DNA from: a virus
Reading direction: 5' to 3' (one strand)
DNA length: 40,155 bases
Virus record (IMG/VR): IMGVR_UViG_3300022827_000020
Span: 1 to 40,155 of that record
Positions 7,401 to 14,494 of this stretch are shown here, piece after piece. Every line of letters starts with the position of its first letter. Position 1 is the first letter of the stretch. A model generated the notes under the pieces. It saw nothing but the letters and a program-made list of their open reading frames with translations, was not told the DNA's origin and searched no databases. Made by a program: the position numbers and the translations under genes.

Positions 7401-9747
7401 CTTCAATAAAGCTTTCTAAGTCTCTCTTTTCTTGTAGTAAATTTAAAGCCTGCTTTTTTTGATTTGAATTAAGGCCTTCTGGTAGTTCTCTAAATAATCC
7501 AACTGATTTTCTGTAATCGTTAAGTTGTTTTTTCGCTTCACCCACTGTTAAAACTCCGTCAGTGATTTTTAACTTTAACGCAGCTACAAAAGAATTTTGC
7601 ATAGTTTCGTCATTTGCCATGGCTGAAAAAGCCTCAACCGTAGCATCATCCATTTTCAAAAATCCTTTCTTACTATAGGCCGCACCTACCGAAGATGGTA
7701 CTCCTAATATAAAAGCTCCAACTGCTTCTTGAGCTCCTGCAAGGACAATGTCATTTATCCACTCTATAGCTGTGTCAGGAGTTTCAAACATTTCTTTTCC
7801 CTTAATCGTATTGTAAATTTCTTTTATCCCTATTGCTGAAAATTCTTGGAGAGCACCTGTCTCGGCCTCAGCAAGTCCTGCAGACCCTAAAGTCAAAAGG
7901 CCTTTGGCTATTTTACTTTCTACTTCGTTTTCTACTATTTCTGCAAAAGTTTTTCCTGCGGTTCTAGCACTTGATTTACCAAGAGCGCTTACTGTAATCC
8001 TATTAATAAGCCCCGAACTCCCTTTTATATTTCTAAGTCCAAAATTCTCTAAAACAGCACCTGTAATGCCTATAGGTAAAATAACACCTAGTTTTTCATT
8101 TTCAGAAATATTATCCATTTCAGGATTAGTATCCATTTCTTGCCTAACGCCATCAGAGATTTGAGCATACATTTGAGCTGTTCGCTGAGCCCAACCTGCA
8201 GGCCCCACACCCCCAATAACTGCAGGTAAAGACTTGGTAACGCCTAAAATTGCGCCTCCCCAAAAACCTTGTTCTTTTAATTGACCAAACTCTACAGTGG
8301 TTGCAGAACTTCCAAAAACTTCCCTGTTACCTCTTCTTATATCAGGTATTACATCCTTCTTGAATGATTTTTTAATAAAGTCATCAGTCTCGTCTTCAAT
8401 ATTATCTTGAAGGTCTTCCGATAATGATGATTTCCATTGAGCATACGATTGAGATTCTAAAGGAGGAGAGATTCTGAGTTTTTTAGAAATTATAATTGCA
8501 CTTGCTTTTAGATTTTCTTCAGTCATTGCCATTTCGTTAGGAGCTATTTCAGTACCTACATCTATCAATACGTCAGAAAGTCCTGCGGTAATGCCTGCAA
8601 ACCCATCTGCAAGAGCATTTCCTATAGCGCCTACCCATGACCCTTGCTCAGCCTTGTATGCAGTGTACTTGCCTATTGACTTTTCTAATAAAACTTCTCT
8701 ATATTTTATGTTCTCTTGTTTGTTGACTAAGTCTACTCTCTGAGCCTCTAATAAGGTTTTGCCATCTATATACTCTTGACTCAAAGGGTCTAGTAAATCT
8801 AATTCTTTTTTACTAGATAAAAATCCTTTAAGCTCCGTGTTTAAAACAGTTGATTCTTTAGCTATTTTACTAATTGAAGAATCAACATCTTTTCGGGTGT
8901 TTAGTTTTTTGTTGTCATCAGTATAGGCTCTTTCAATTACATAGAGCCCCTTACTAGGAGTGTTTGTTTTTATAAATTGTTTTAAAACATTTGATTGCGC
9001 AACGGCTTTTGAATTAAAGAATGGGTCTAAAGAGATTTCTTTTTTTGTCTTTCCATCAGGGGCAGTTACAATCATTGAATCTCCTATTCCTGTTTCCTCA
9101 AAGGTAAAGCCAAGTTCTTTGAATTGGTAATTTAATTCAGGAACAACATATTCTTCGGTTTGATTTATAAGCTTAGGAGTTATAGTTGCTAACCTTTCGT
9201 TTAAGTATTTGCTTTTATTTTTGTCTATTTCTACAGAACCTGTTGCTAAAAATTCTTTTTCAAACTTTTGTTTTTTTTCTTTTAACTTGGCTTCATTTAA
9301 TTTTACAGTGGTTGTTGATTCTTTAAGCTCTTCCAAAGATACTGAAAGCTTATCTTTTGCAGATTTTTTTATATTAGTGTTTCCTTCGGAAAAACTTGCT
9401 AAAAATTCTTTGTCAATATTTTTCCTGTTGTTTGTAGGTTGAGTAGCCGAAGAACCACCTGCCGAAGATAATCCCGTAGGAACTGCTTCTTTCTGTTGAG
9501 GCAATTCTGAGTCCAATGAAAACTTTTTTTTTTGAACAGGTTTTGCTATTCTTACGTCATTTACAAATTGACCAACAGGTTTTTTATTGGTAGCTTCATC
9601 TTTACTTGAAAGCCAAGTGTGCATTTTAGTTGCATAATCCTTCTCTTGAATTTTTGCTTTGAATTGGTCATAAGAATATCTTCCCTCGTAAGAAGGGTCA
9701 TTCCCTTTTATCAAAGCATATAAGTCTTGTAAATATTTCTCGTCCAT
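1480..9747 (-). CDS. Giant internal virion (ejection) protein, T7 gp16-position, with embedded enzyme-like domain
   Basis: A 2755-residue protein, about twice T7 gp16, and last in the tail operon after gp13-, gp14- and gp15-position genes; this order suggests DNA ejection and channel formation. Regions: an N-terminal module (1-65); a Lys/Glu-rich probable coiled coil (about 130-360); a Gly/Ala-rich hydrophobic region (370-700) that could insert in membranes; a 59-residue tandem repeat (816-926); a distinct domain at about 1119-1370 with HDAFGHG (His1282, His1287), EENAW and SETRGQNS (Glu1321); a Pro-rich linker (about 1392-1435); a long helical region; hydrophobic segments near 2200-2480; and a charged tail. 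No SLT transglycosylase motif was recognised near the N-terminus, unlike T7 gp16. The ATG at 9745-9747 follows the upstream stop by 12 bases. Domain fusion as in phage polyvalent proteins is an alternative view. Confidence 0.75.
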   Translation of the reverse strand: MDEKYLQDLYALIKGNDPSYEGRYSYDQFKAKIQEKDYATKMHTWLSSKDEATNKKPVGQFVNDVRIAKPVQKKKFSLDSELPQQKEAVPTGLSSAGGSSATQPTNNRKNIDKEFLASFSEGNTNIKKSAKDKLSVSLEELKESTTTVKLNEAKLKEKKQKFEKEFLATGSVEIDKNKSKYLNERLATITPKLINQTEEYVVPELNYQFKELGFTFEETGIGDSMIVTAPDGKTKKEISLDPFFNSKAVAQSNVLKQFIKTNTPSKGLYVIERAYTDDNKKLNTRKDVDSSISKIAKESTVLNTELKGFLSSKKELDLLDPLSQEYIDGKTLLEAQRVDLVNKQENIKYREVLLEKSIGKYTAYKAEQGSWVGAIGNALADGFAGITAGLSDVLIDVGTEIAPNEMAMTEENLKASAIIISKKLRISPPLESQSYAQWKSSLSEDLQDNIEDETDDFIKKSFKKDVIPDIRRGNREVFGSSATTVEFGQLKEQGFWGGAILGVTKSLPAVIGGVGPAGWAQRTAQMYAQISDGVRQEMDTNPEMDNISENEKLGVILPIGITGAVLENFGLRNIKGSSGLINRITVSALGKSSARTAGKTFAEIVENEVESKIAKGLLTLGSAGLAEAETGALQEFSAIGIKEIYNTIKGKEMFETPDTAIEWINDIVLAGAQEAVGAFILGVPSSVGAAYSKKGFLKMDDATVEAFSAMANDETMQNSFVAALKLKITDGVLTVGEAKKQLNDYRKSVGLFRELPEGLNSNQKKQALNLLQEKRDLESFIEGKEPKLVVKQKERIDSINSELTLISEVQEDANISETLTEEQSVRKAELEEAISQPENTDGTITIGETTLSREDAVAELQVINAEQINAIVTVAETLTEEQSVRKAELEEAIAQPENTDGTITIGETTLSREDAVAELQALSAEQVSPTKQKNPALQDVESTVKKLREIGESTGEIVFASLIPDKQFSELYTGENGLNDIISEAYHADKAAGIETDITRAVESLFDKQIENEIEALRAAEQLELREAFPNFEEYLVDEKVDESKITNVEDKAKFDEIYEKYDKLITPLLETIQTENTQPITNTQNETTKQLRPEGTRDGGRRDKSRGATPLEGAPSVQGVNGPDTQLVAVAEAYAKANGIELKRQGEYVEVDEARAKKIAEAYIQMEDNAQDPTVKEAYQNLIKQTMAQYQALVDAGYKFWFMDLNIPSNLEYASSPYNASRDLRANKQMGVFPTTSGFGTSELDVSSNPLLEFTGIMWPLGGLDGEMRPVLANDLFRAVHDAFGHGLEGAGFRARGEENAWQAHVRLYTGSAIAAMTSETRGQNSWVNFGPFGEANRNANADDTVFADQKTGLMPEATWTEGRADDMQDDGDSNIQEEVSSKTQATIPSAPPAPLVAPPAPLVAPPAPLVAPPAPLVAPPAPSVAPPAPSVAPSKTQGLSEAELPGFDRMIVEVDGIVKKSKSRRVSAQKMVDNVMSYVMGSKVYENATDVQREALVRKIRKDFGLKEKSAPSVGRILGTIKNVTKITMTEKTALKKQIKDLARGAKDAVRAFRLASNQLSKEIKELKKTGKITSTQAANVLRAFSKVNVFSETSVQRFTDYMTKVFKNADYASNVDIAKKTRASIKKLSKNDKKNANLRDLGAAFTEINPLLVEDIEAYNKMAQEIKTAIQGSSIKNPKVAFADTVNIKDANKYVSAEIKRQEKILKDEKIAEIESLYGINASSFSEAEMTALLTKDEPMSEKNDEIVKEAIKEAFEVYKKRILFAIENGFDPMTGDDVKYSASEKNVILQFLEMDTDKMSSKVSIGAVDSLLNFLVNNSTAGMSAVYFSYMGEINAQEVAADGISAITLKKYFSEGVGRVLAEQTTNLSLVFEKLFKGFTRGGDVQDSMGLTKLINKKAFAENNANSIIKDYVSRFYKNNIKPNGQKFNTAYNDTEREMSSFMMRNIIGDVEQMQAEFNRRKGLIEQSIEALAKGDAQEVEKGLLYQKLYAKILVNSTNIQDIKDNTDPINLEAIDAWSKIWESKFDRLADVALNVYNKVLKKGVNYSSPDKYTRMRSAPKEVDLLETESAFIFNTNGVLYNKNTGRLEAVTETANLPQNSNKKVLSYIDLSFDKNNASALYDALVDIETAGPLRQVQAFLNSNSFSKIIPNTADANLLKGRIELYIRNIRNKSPYSNDELSNFMRGLNKVATLGVGQALAGVTQPIKQVIPAAVNTLINAGSLNLGKAYDPAFNIWLNNLGYGISNRGVESTADIDSINSLIEQAADSKLGEAMKLIENANKKMLQLLLVNPDVAIARASWAAYYEQSLKKQGIDVKGLNYSTHIPNEKAANYAQRMVDRQQNVSDMALSGALFSSRETGKEAIVKLLMPFASFRMNQSSRVGADLSTLGYWNVSTREDKVIAARSLAGFAAEVFTFRTISAGISISMGYVVLEVMGRTESEEEEEKRINNIIKGQVTGGVIDFFSPVPMLDMFVQTGASGLLNTVNDAMGVSEEERLSIYGTRKQDFVKNLGMYGIALDRASQLHDLISLSVTGVYEDDFGNEKQISEDDQEALQLLIGPAIITNLGLGTAEFAGLVRGAVKTAKKKPVDYDEAARKEEKAEQSEIDDNRDIEILREMMENTRDSDVEAIIQQRIDRIDSETPEEKEERLEKSSEIKEQKLQLLGEYQNETEMKRYDRASWEESFGENSDWFNTFNEEKLILRELESKKQDFRDEDFDYSADKKTKKIGGQRVFKRKTFAGPSNFNKDK
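5444..5573. repeat. 21-bp tandem repeat, six copies, encoding Pro/Ala linker
   Basis: The unit GGTGCTACTAAAGGCGCAGG plus T recurs every 21 bases from 5444, with small changes (GAA for AAA in the first two copies). On the coding strand it encodes the heptad PAPLVAP or PAPSVAP inside the giant virion protein, about residues 1392-1435. It separates the enzyme-like domain from the long helical half, so it is probably a flexible or extended linker. The near identity at DNA level suggests slippage and length variation. Confidence 0.9.
6970..7302. repeat. 177-bp tandem duplication inside the giant virion gene
   Basis: Two in-frame copies start at 6970 and 7147 with an exact period of 177 bases (59 residues). 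Each encodes ETLTEEQSVRKAELEEAI, then QPENTDGTITIGETTLSRED and AVAELQ. Long stretches are identical, with about a dozen differences overall, so the duplication looks recent or is maintained by recombination. Protein positions are about 816-926. Confidence 0.9.
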
Positions 9748-9759
9748 TTTTTATTTGTT

Positions 9760-11502
9760 TTATGGGGCTTTAATTCCAAATGTATTTATATAATTATCCG
9801 CTGCTTTTAAAGTAGCGGGTTTGGCCCCGTTTACATTAAATTCTTCTCCTACAGTGTCGCTTACGTGCCTTATGTTAATGTTATTAAAAAGGCTACCGGG
9901 GGTTGAGTTTAGGTTTTCAACAATAAAAAGACCCTCCCCAAACCGTTCATTTAATGACGCTTGCATTTGCTCTGCTGCAGGCCCTGAACGTTGCGCGAAA
10001 ATGTTTGCCGAGGTTTTATATTGGACATAGGATTTAGGCTTTTCTTGTGCTTGGTTCGTATAGCTTTGTGTTGTATTTATGTTGAGTAAACCGTTTCCAC
10101 CGTAATTTTTGGCTCGATTTACATTTACATCGCCTAAAAGTTGCACCATTGCCCTTTCAATAAATTGTTGTTCACTTAATAGTGTGTTGTCATCTGCACG
10201 AAAGCTTATTGTTTTTGGCACTTTCTTTCCGTCTACTTCCTCAAAGTACTCTATACCGTTTGGAGTCCTTTTTCCTCCTTTTATATCAGGGTTTAAGGCC
10301 ATTATCGCCTGAAAAGAAGCAGCGATTTCTGCAGGGGTTCCTGAATAAATTTTACCAAGTCTCTGAATGTTTGCATCATCTTCTTTATTCTTATTGTCGG
10401 CATCTACTTTCGCTTGAGGCGGGTCATTTCTACTAAGCTGTCCTGTGCTAGTAATATCAACCTTTCTGTCGTACTTAGCTCTTAATTGGTTACGAATAAA
10501 TTCGTTTGCATTTTGTTTTTGATCATCTGAAGGTAAATAAACCTCTTGCCCGTTTGGCCCAATGCCTTTTAAAATAAGACTAGAGTCTTTTTTCGCTGCT
10601 GCAGGGTCATAGGTAAGAGAATAAGCCTTACCCTCTTTATTAGTAACAACTCTGTCAACAAGAATACTTGAAATACGAATATCCGAACCTCCAATAATTG
10701 AGTCTATAATACCATTTTCTGCGTTAAGAAATGAAAACAATACACCTCTTTCTTTTTCAGTATAGTTTCTTGTTGTTATGTCATCTATCGTGGTTACATT
10801 GCCCTGTGAGAACAAACCACTTTTTCTTATAATCCCCGACTGCTCTATTCCTAAATTGTCTACAAAAGATTGCATAGGAGTGTTTATGTCTACCTTTTTT
10901 GTTCTGCCGTAAATTGCTGTATTAAGATTGTCAGCACTTTTTAAGTCCCCCGGTTTATCACTCATGGTATAGACTCTTTTGCCGTCAACTATTTTCATTT
11001 CTTTTTTAGCCGACATTACTGTTCCGTTTGGTGTAATATACATTCCTGCCGTATTCCAATTTCCAAAGGACTCAACCTCTGCAAAATTCATTCTAACTAA
11101 TTCAGATAATGTATCGTCATTCATTACTTCGGTAAACATTTCTTGGTACGCTTTGTTGGCGTTGAAAGCTAAGTTGGTTCCATCGTTTATGTTTTGCCTA
11201 CGAATAGTGTATTCTTGTAAGCTTAATTCGCCTGATTTTAAAAGTCTGTCGTCAATCTTTATTCTTTCTGATGCAGCAGCCGCATATCTTAATATTTCAG
11301 TTCTTGCGCCAATATTCTCTCCTTGAGGAGCTTGTGATAACTGCATTAAGGAATCACGGGTAGCTTGGTCTATTGCTGACTTTTTCTCTTGACGAACCTT
11401 ATTTGTTTCTGCGAGCATATCGCTCATATCCTGTCCAACTGATGCCCAATTTACTAGGGAATCAGCATCTCTTTCCGCGTAACCAAAGAATGTGCTTGCC
11501 AT
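9760..11502 (-). CDS. Putative internal virion protein (T7 gp15-position)
   Basis: A 580-residue protein between the gp14-like and giant gp16-position genes; by position it would be the middle component of a T7-like ejection complex. The first 130 residues are helical and charged (ADSLVNWASVGQDMSDML, then many Lys/Glu/Gln); the rest is mixed and soluble, with no transmembrane segment or enzyme motif seen. I do not recognise the family by sequence; the assignment rests on gene order and size (T7 gp15 is about 750 residues). The ATG at 11500-11502 follows the upstream stop by three bases. Confidence 0.6.
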   Translation of the reverse strand: MASTFFGYAERDADSLVNWASVGQDMSDMLAETNKVRQEKKSAIDQATRDSLMQLSQAPQGENIGARTEILRYAAAASERIKIDDRLLKSGELSLQEYTIRRQNINDGTNLAFNANKAYQEMFTEVMNDDTLSELVRMNFAEVESFGNWNTAGMYITPNGTVMSAKKEMKIVDGKRVYTMSDKPGDLKSADNLNTAIYGRTKKVDINTPMQSFVDNLGIEQSGIIRKSGLFSQGNVTTIDDITTRNYTEKERGVLFSFLNAENGIIDSIIGGSDIRISSILVDRVVTNKEGKAYSLTYDPAAAKKDSSLILKGIGPNGQEVYLPSDDQKQNANEFIRNQLRAKYDRKVDITSTGQLSRNDPPQAKVDADNKNKEDDANIQRLGKIYSGTPAEIAASFQAIMALNPDIKGGKRTPNGIEYFEEVDGKKVPKTISFRADDNTLLSEQQFIERAMVQLLGDVNVNRAKNYGGNGLLNINTTQSYTNQAQEKPKSYVQYKTSANIFAQRSGPAAEQMQASLNERFGEGLFIVENLNSTPGSLFNNINIRHVSDTVGEEFNVNGAKPATLKAADNYINTFGIKAP

Positions 11503-11505
11503 TTT

Positions 11506-12288
11506 TTATCTTTTAGACTTTAAAATATTAAGCATAGACTCTCTCTGCTCAGCAGGTAATCCTGCTATAAATTCATCAAAAGCTTTAGGGCTCATATTTT
11601 GAACAGTCTCTAGGTCAAGATTAGTAAATCCTGAAGCAGCATCAGCACCCATGCTCCCTCCTCTTATGTTACCTATTTTTTGAAATTCGTCAGGAGTAAG
11701 ACTTGAGCCTCCTAATTCACTTTGAGTTATACCTTTACCCATGAATAATGGAATCATATTTAATCCCTGTTGAGCAGTACTTACAACTGATTGGAAACCT
11801 TGATTGGTAGATGCAGTAGCAGCCTCCTGAAAGTCCCTAGCTGCAAGCTGTGCGCCTTCTGCCTCTCCAAGGTCTAATTGCACACCTATGTCCCTTAAAC
11901 GTGAGTCTTCGGCTATCTGCTTGGCTTGTATGTCAAGTAGCTCTTGTCCCATTGCTGTTCTAATACCTGCTTGCGATTCGTTTTGAGCCATCTGAACCCT
12001 ACCTGCTACAGCAGCAGCTCCTCTTTCACTTTCAACACCTGCATCAATAGCCTGTGCGCCTGCAGACAACATAGCATCTCTTTGTAACTCGAAAGGCTCT
12101 TTCATTATAGATAATTCATCTGTGAAATTTATCTCTAACTTTTTTCTAGCTTCAGCCAATGCCGTTACAGCGCTTGCTTCAGCTTCTCTTTGCTTTCTTC
12201 TTTGAGCACCTGCTTGCGTAAAGGACATTACTGATGAACCTGCTGATATGGCTAAGCCACCTATAGCTATTGCTGTTGCTACTCCCAT
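11506..12288 (-). CDS. Putative internal virion protein (T7 gp14-like)
   Basis: A 260-residue protein with a hydrophobic Ala/Gly-rich N-terminus (ATAIAIGGLAISAGSSVMSF, about residues 4-23) followed by a long Ala/Gln/Glu-rich helix (QRRKQREAEASAVTALAEAR and onward). This pattern is typical of gp14-like internal virion proteins, which form the outer-membrane part of the ejection channel in T7. The C-terminus is variable and Gly/Ser-rich. It lies directly downstream of the gp13-position gene (one base between) and just upstream of the gp15-position gene, matching T7 order. No enzymatic motif seen. Confidence 0.65.
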   Translation of the reverse strand: MGVATAIAIGGLAISAGSSVMSFTQAGAQRRKQREAEASAVTALAEARKKLEINFTDELSIMKEPFELQRDAMLSAGAQAIDAGVESERGAAAVAGRVQMAQNESQAGIRTAMGQELLDIQAKQIAEDSRLRDIGVQLDLGEAEGAQLAARDFQEAATASTNQGFQSVVSTAQQGLNMIPLFMGKGITQSELGGSSLTPDEFQKIGNIRGGSMGADAASGFTNLDLETVQNMSPKAFDEFIAGLPAEQRESMLNILKSKR

Positions 12289-12289
12289 T

Positions 12290-12700
12290 TTATAGTAATT
12301 TTATCATTTCCTTAGTGTAAGATTCTCCTTCATTGTATCCAAGGGTTTTATATACTTCAATTAAACTTGCGTTTTTTATTAAAGCGTAAGCATATTTACT
12401 GCCTGAATTTTTACTTATATTAGTCAAAGATTCAATTAACATCTGAATTGCTTCTTTTCTTTTTCCTTTTACTCTGTATTCTTTGCTTGATACAATCCAA
12501 TCGACCCAAGCAACTTTTGAATTTGTCATATAGATAAACCCTGCACATATCGGTAAAGATTTATCGTAAACTATTAAGCCTCCCTTACCATCGTCAGGAA
12601 GGAAATCTTTTTTAGGGGCTTGCCAACCCCAAGACTTCCACCAATCTAAAAGTATGTCTTCATAATCATTGTCGCAAAGTGGTCTAATAGTTAAGCTCAT
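12290..12700 (-). CDS. GNAT-like acetyltransferase-fold protein (T7 gp13-position)
   Basis: A 136-residue protein with a GNAT-like layout: N-terminal IRPLCDNDYEDI, a central strand with AWVDWIVSS followed by the basic loop KEYRVKGKRKEAIQML (the place where GNAT enzymes bind acetyl-CoA), and a C-terminal SLIEVYKTLGYNEGE, typical of the last GNAT helix and strand. T7 gp13 has a similar size and position and is needed for assembly of the internal core; proteins of this type may be structural helpers that no longer acetylate. The expected Q/RxxGxG/A loop is only weakly present (RVKGKR), so activity is doubtful. A promoter-like box lies just upstream (12708-12715). Confidence 0.6.
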   Translation of the reverse strand: MSLTIRPLCDNDYEDILLDWWKSWGWQAPKKDFLPDDGKGGLIVYDKSLPICAGFIYMTNSKVAWVDWIVSSKEYRVKGKRKEAIQMLIESLTNISKNSGSKYAYALIKNASLIEVYKTLGYNEGESYTKEMIKLL

Positions 12701-12707
12701 GTAGATA

Positions 12708-12715
12708 CAAAGATA
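12708..12715 (-). promoter_or_regulatory. Bacteroidota-type -7 box (TATCTTTG)
   Basis: On the - strand the octamer fits TAnnTTTG exactly and ends seven bases before the ATG at 12700. Transcripts starting here would have a very short leader. No convincing -33 TTG/TTTG was identified upstream. It could add internal expression of the ejection genes. Confidence 0.4.
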
Positions 12716-12721
12716 TTGAAT

Positions 12722-13537
12722 TTAAGGGAAACTTTTCATTACATTAGTTTCAATTGTAAATAGTTCTATTTTACTGTTTAAACTGTTCTGAAGATTTATC
12801 ACACAGTAGTGTCCTAAAACTCCATGAGATTCAGCAACCGAGTTCTTTATGAAGAAGAAAAAGTTTATATCGTCCGGTATCGGAGTAGTTTGAGGGATTA
12901 TGATGTTATTATTTACCACCAACCTATTTATACCATTTGGATAGTCAACTATTATGTCTACAACAATTCCTCCAAAGTTTGATTGGGAGTTGCCAAAATA
13001 AACGTAATCTCCTATGCTTAGTATTGAGCCAAGAGAAACTAAAGGGCTAATGCTAAAGTTTATTTCAGCAGCACTTGTGCCTGCGCCTGTTACACTTAAG
13101 CTGTTGCCTATCCCGTTTGCGCTTCTTAATGATAGTTCGCCTATGGAATTGTTTCTTATAAACGCAAAAAATGTAGCTTCTTTTCTCTCAAACCAATCAT
13201 TATCTATAAATCCTGACACCTGTATGTCTGTCTCTAATTGTACAGACCATGGTGCATCTCCCTTTATTAAAATCGTCTTAAATAATTTGTTCTCAAGAAC
13301 TGCCTCGTTAAACACAGTCTGCAATGTAGTTGGTTGAAACGCCTGTAGTGGCTCTCCGACTTTAACCCACCATGGTTTGTAAAAAGTATTTCTTTCTTCG
13401 CTTGTGTTGTGGCGATATAAATCCCCACCTTTGAATGTGTAGAAGTAATTGTTCATTCCAATCATCCAATCAGGAAGATAAGAGTAGAATGAAACCCATC
13501 CTTTTACACCTTCGCTATATGATAAAGTATATTCCAT
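12722..13537 (-). CDS. Conserved tail/virion structural protein
   Basis: A 271-residue protein starting MEYTLSYSEGVKGWVSFYSY. The pattern GWVSFYSYLPDWMIGMNN, then FYTFKGGDLYRHN and NTFYKPWW, belongs to a family I associate with tail components of flavobacterial and crAss-like phages, often next to the nozzle-like protein; its exact place in the tail is unknown. I chose the ATG at 13535-13537, two bases after the upstream stop (13540-13542). A longer reading from 13549 would need a TTG start inside the previous gene. No signal peptide or enzyme motif is visible. Confidence 0.65.
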   Translation of the reverse strand: MEYTLSYSEGVKGWVSFYSYLPDWMIGMNNYFYTFKGGDLYRHNTSEERNTFYKPWWVKVGEPLQAFQPTTLQTVFNEAVLENKLFKTILIKGDAPWSVQLETDIQVSGFIDNDWFERKEATFFAFIRNNSIGELSLRSANGIGNSLSVTGAGTSAAEINFSISPLVSLGSILSIGDYVYFGNSQSNFGGIVVDIIVDYPNGINRLVVNNNIIIPQTTPIPDDINFFFFIKNSVAESHGVLGHYCVINLQNSLNSKIELFTIETNVMKSFP

Positions 13538-13539
13538 AA

Positions 13540-14481
13540 TTAAATACAATTAGTTATTGATACTACTATTCCGTTTAAAACTTTTAACGTTTTGTTTGGA
13601 GAGGCTACATTGTCTGTTAGATAATATCCATCAGCTAATGAAAACTGCCCATAAGCATCGGCAAACACATAGTCGTATAACCCCACAAAGGTATCTGAAG
13701 CTAAATGGACTTTCGCAAAATAAAACGTCTGATCTATATCTTTCATGCAACCTATATTGGTATTAGTTTGCATCTGAGAAGATGAAAATGAAGGTAGCAA
13801 TGCAGGGCAGGATATATTAATATCCCATTTCGTGCTACTACAAGGCCCTAAAACTTGAATATTTATTATGTTTGGAGTACCATTTAGCTTTGGTATTACC
13901 ATAATTGAATTTCCCGGTGGATCTCCTAATGAAATGTCATTAGAGTCTATTTCTATCGTTTGAGAGTCTCCTGTAAGACTAAAAGAATTACCTTCATACA
14001 AATATTCATCTACAATTACTGAGCCTCCTGATGGATACCAAGATTCGCTACAACCTGATGTAGTATTTACGTTCCCTATAATTGTAAAGTTACCGGGATT
14101 ACCGCTTTGATGCACGCCATCTACAGGAGAGCTTAATTTATTGTAAACTACAGAATCATATATTGCACGGATACCGTCAGGCACATCTGAAGGGTCGAAT
14201 CTTATTATTACTGCGCCCACATCTGATGAAGTGGAGCCTAAGCCTATTTCTAGTAAATAAATACCTTCCTTGTCTGAAACAGAGATTAATCCTCCACAAG
14301 GAGGTAGGCATTCTTCACAAATAGTGGCTTCTAATAGCACTCCTGATGATTGTTGCCTTACTATTGTTGAATTTGAATAAAACCCATCAGGAGCTAAGTT
14401 AACAAGATTAAAATCTAAATATACAGATACAGCAGAAGCTAAGTCTGCTGCATCTAAATAGAATGTTAAATTTATTGCCAT
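13540..14481 (-). CDS. Tail-associated protein with repeated cysteine-containing module
   Basis: A 313-residue, beta-rich, Ser/Asn/Gly-rich protein without enzyme motifs. It begins with a module also found at the end of the upstream 1624-residue protein: a FYLD strand, an alternating Ala/Ser/Val stretch, DGFYSNSTIVRQ, then SGVLLEATICEECLPPC. A diverged copy closes the protein (FYFAKVHLASDTFVGLYDYV ... ADGYYL ... LKVLNGIVVSITNC). Such modules look like surface-exposed, possibly receptor-contacting, tail decorations, but that is inference. It follows the nozzle gene by 13 bases and is followed two bases later by the next tail gene. Confidence 0.6.
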   Translation of the reverse strand: MAINLTFYLDAADLASAVSVYLDFNLVNLAPDGFYSNSTIVRQQSSGVLLEATICEECLPPCGGLISVSDKEGIYLLEIGLGSTSSDVGAVIIRFDPSDVPDGIRAIYDSVVYNKLSSPVDGVHQSGNPGNFTIIGNVNTTSGCSESWYPSGGSVIVDEYLYEGNSFSLTGDSQTIEIDSNDISLGDPPGNSIMVIPKLNGTPNIINIQVLGPCSSTKWDINISCPALLPSFSSSQMQTNTNIGCMKDIDQTFYFAKVHLASDTFVGLYDYVFADAYGQFSLADGYYLTDNVASPNKTLKVLNGIVVSITNCI

Positions 14482-14494
14482 AGTTATTTACTGA

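Noticed and set aside
1480-9747. N4-type virion RNA polymerase
   Set aside because: The size invites the idea, but no polymerase motifs were recognised (no TxxGR or RxxxKxxxxxxYG-type segments), and the gene order matches T7-like ejection proteins.
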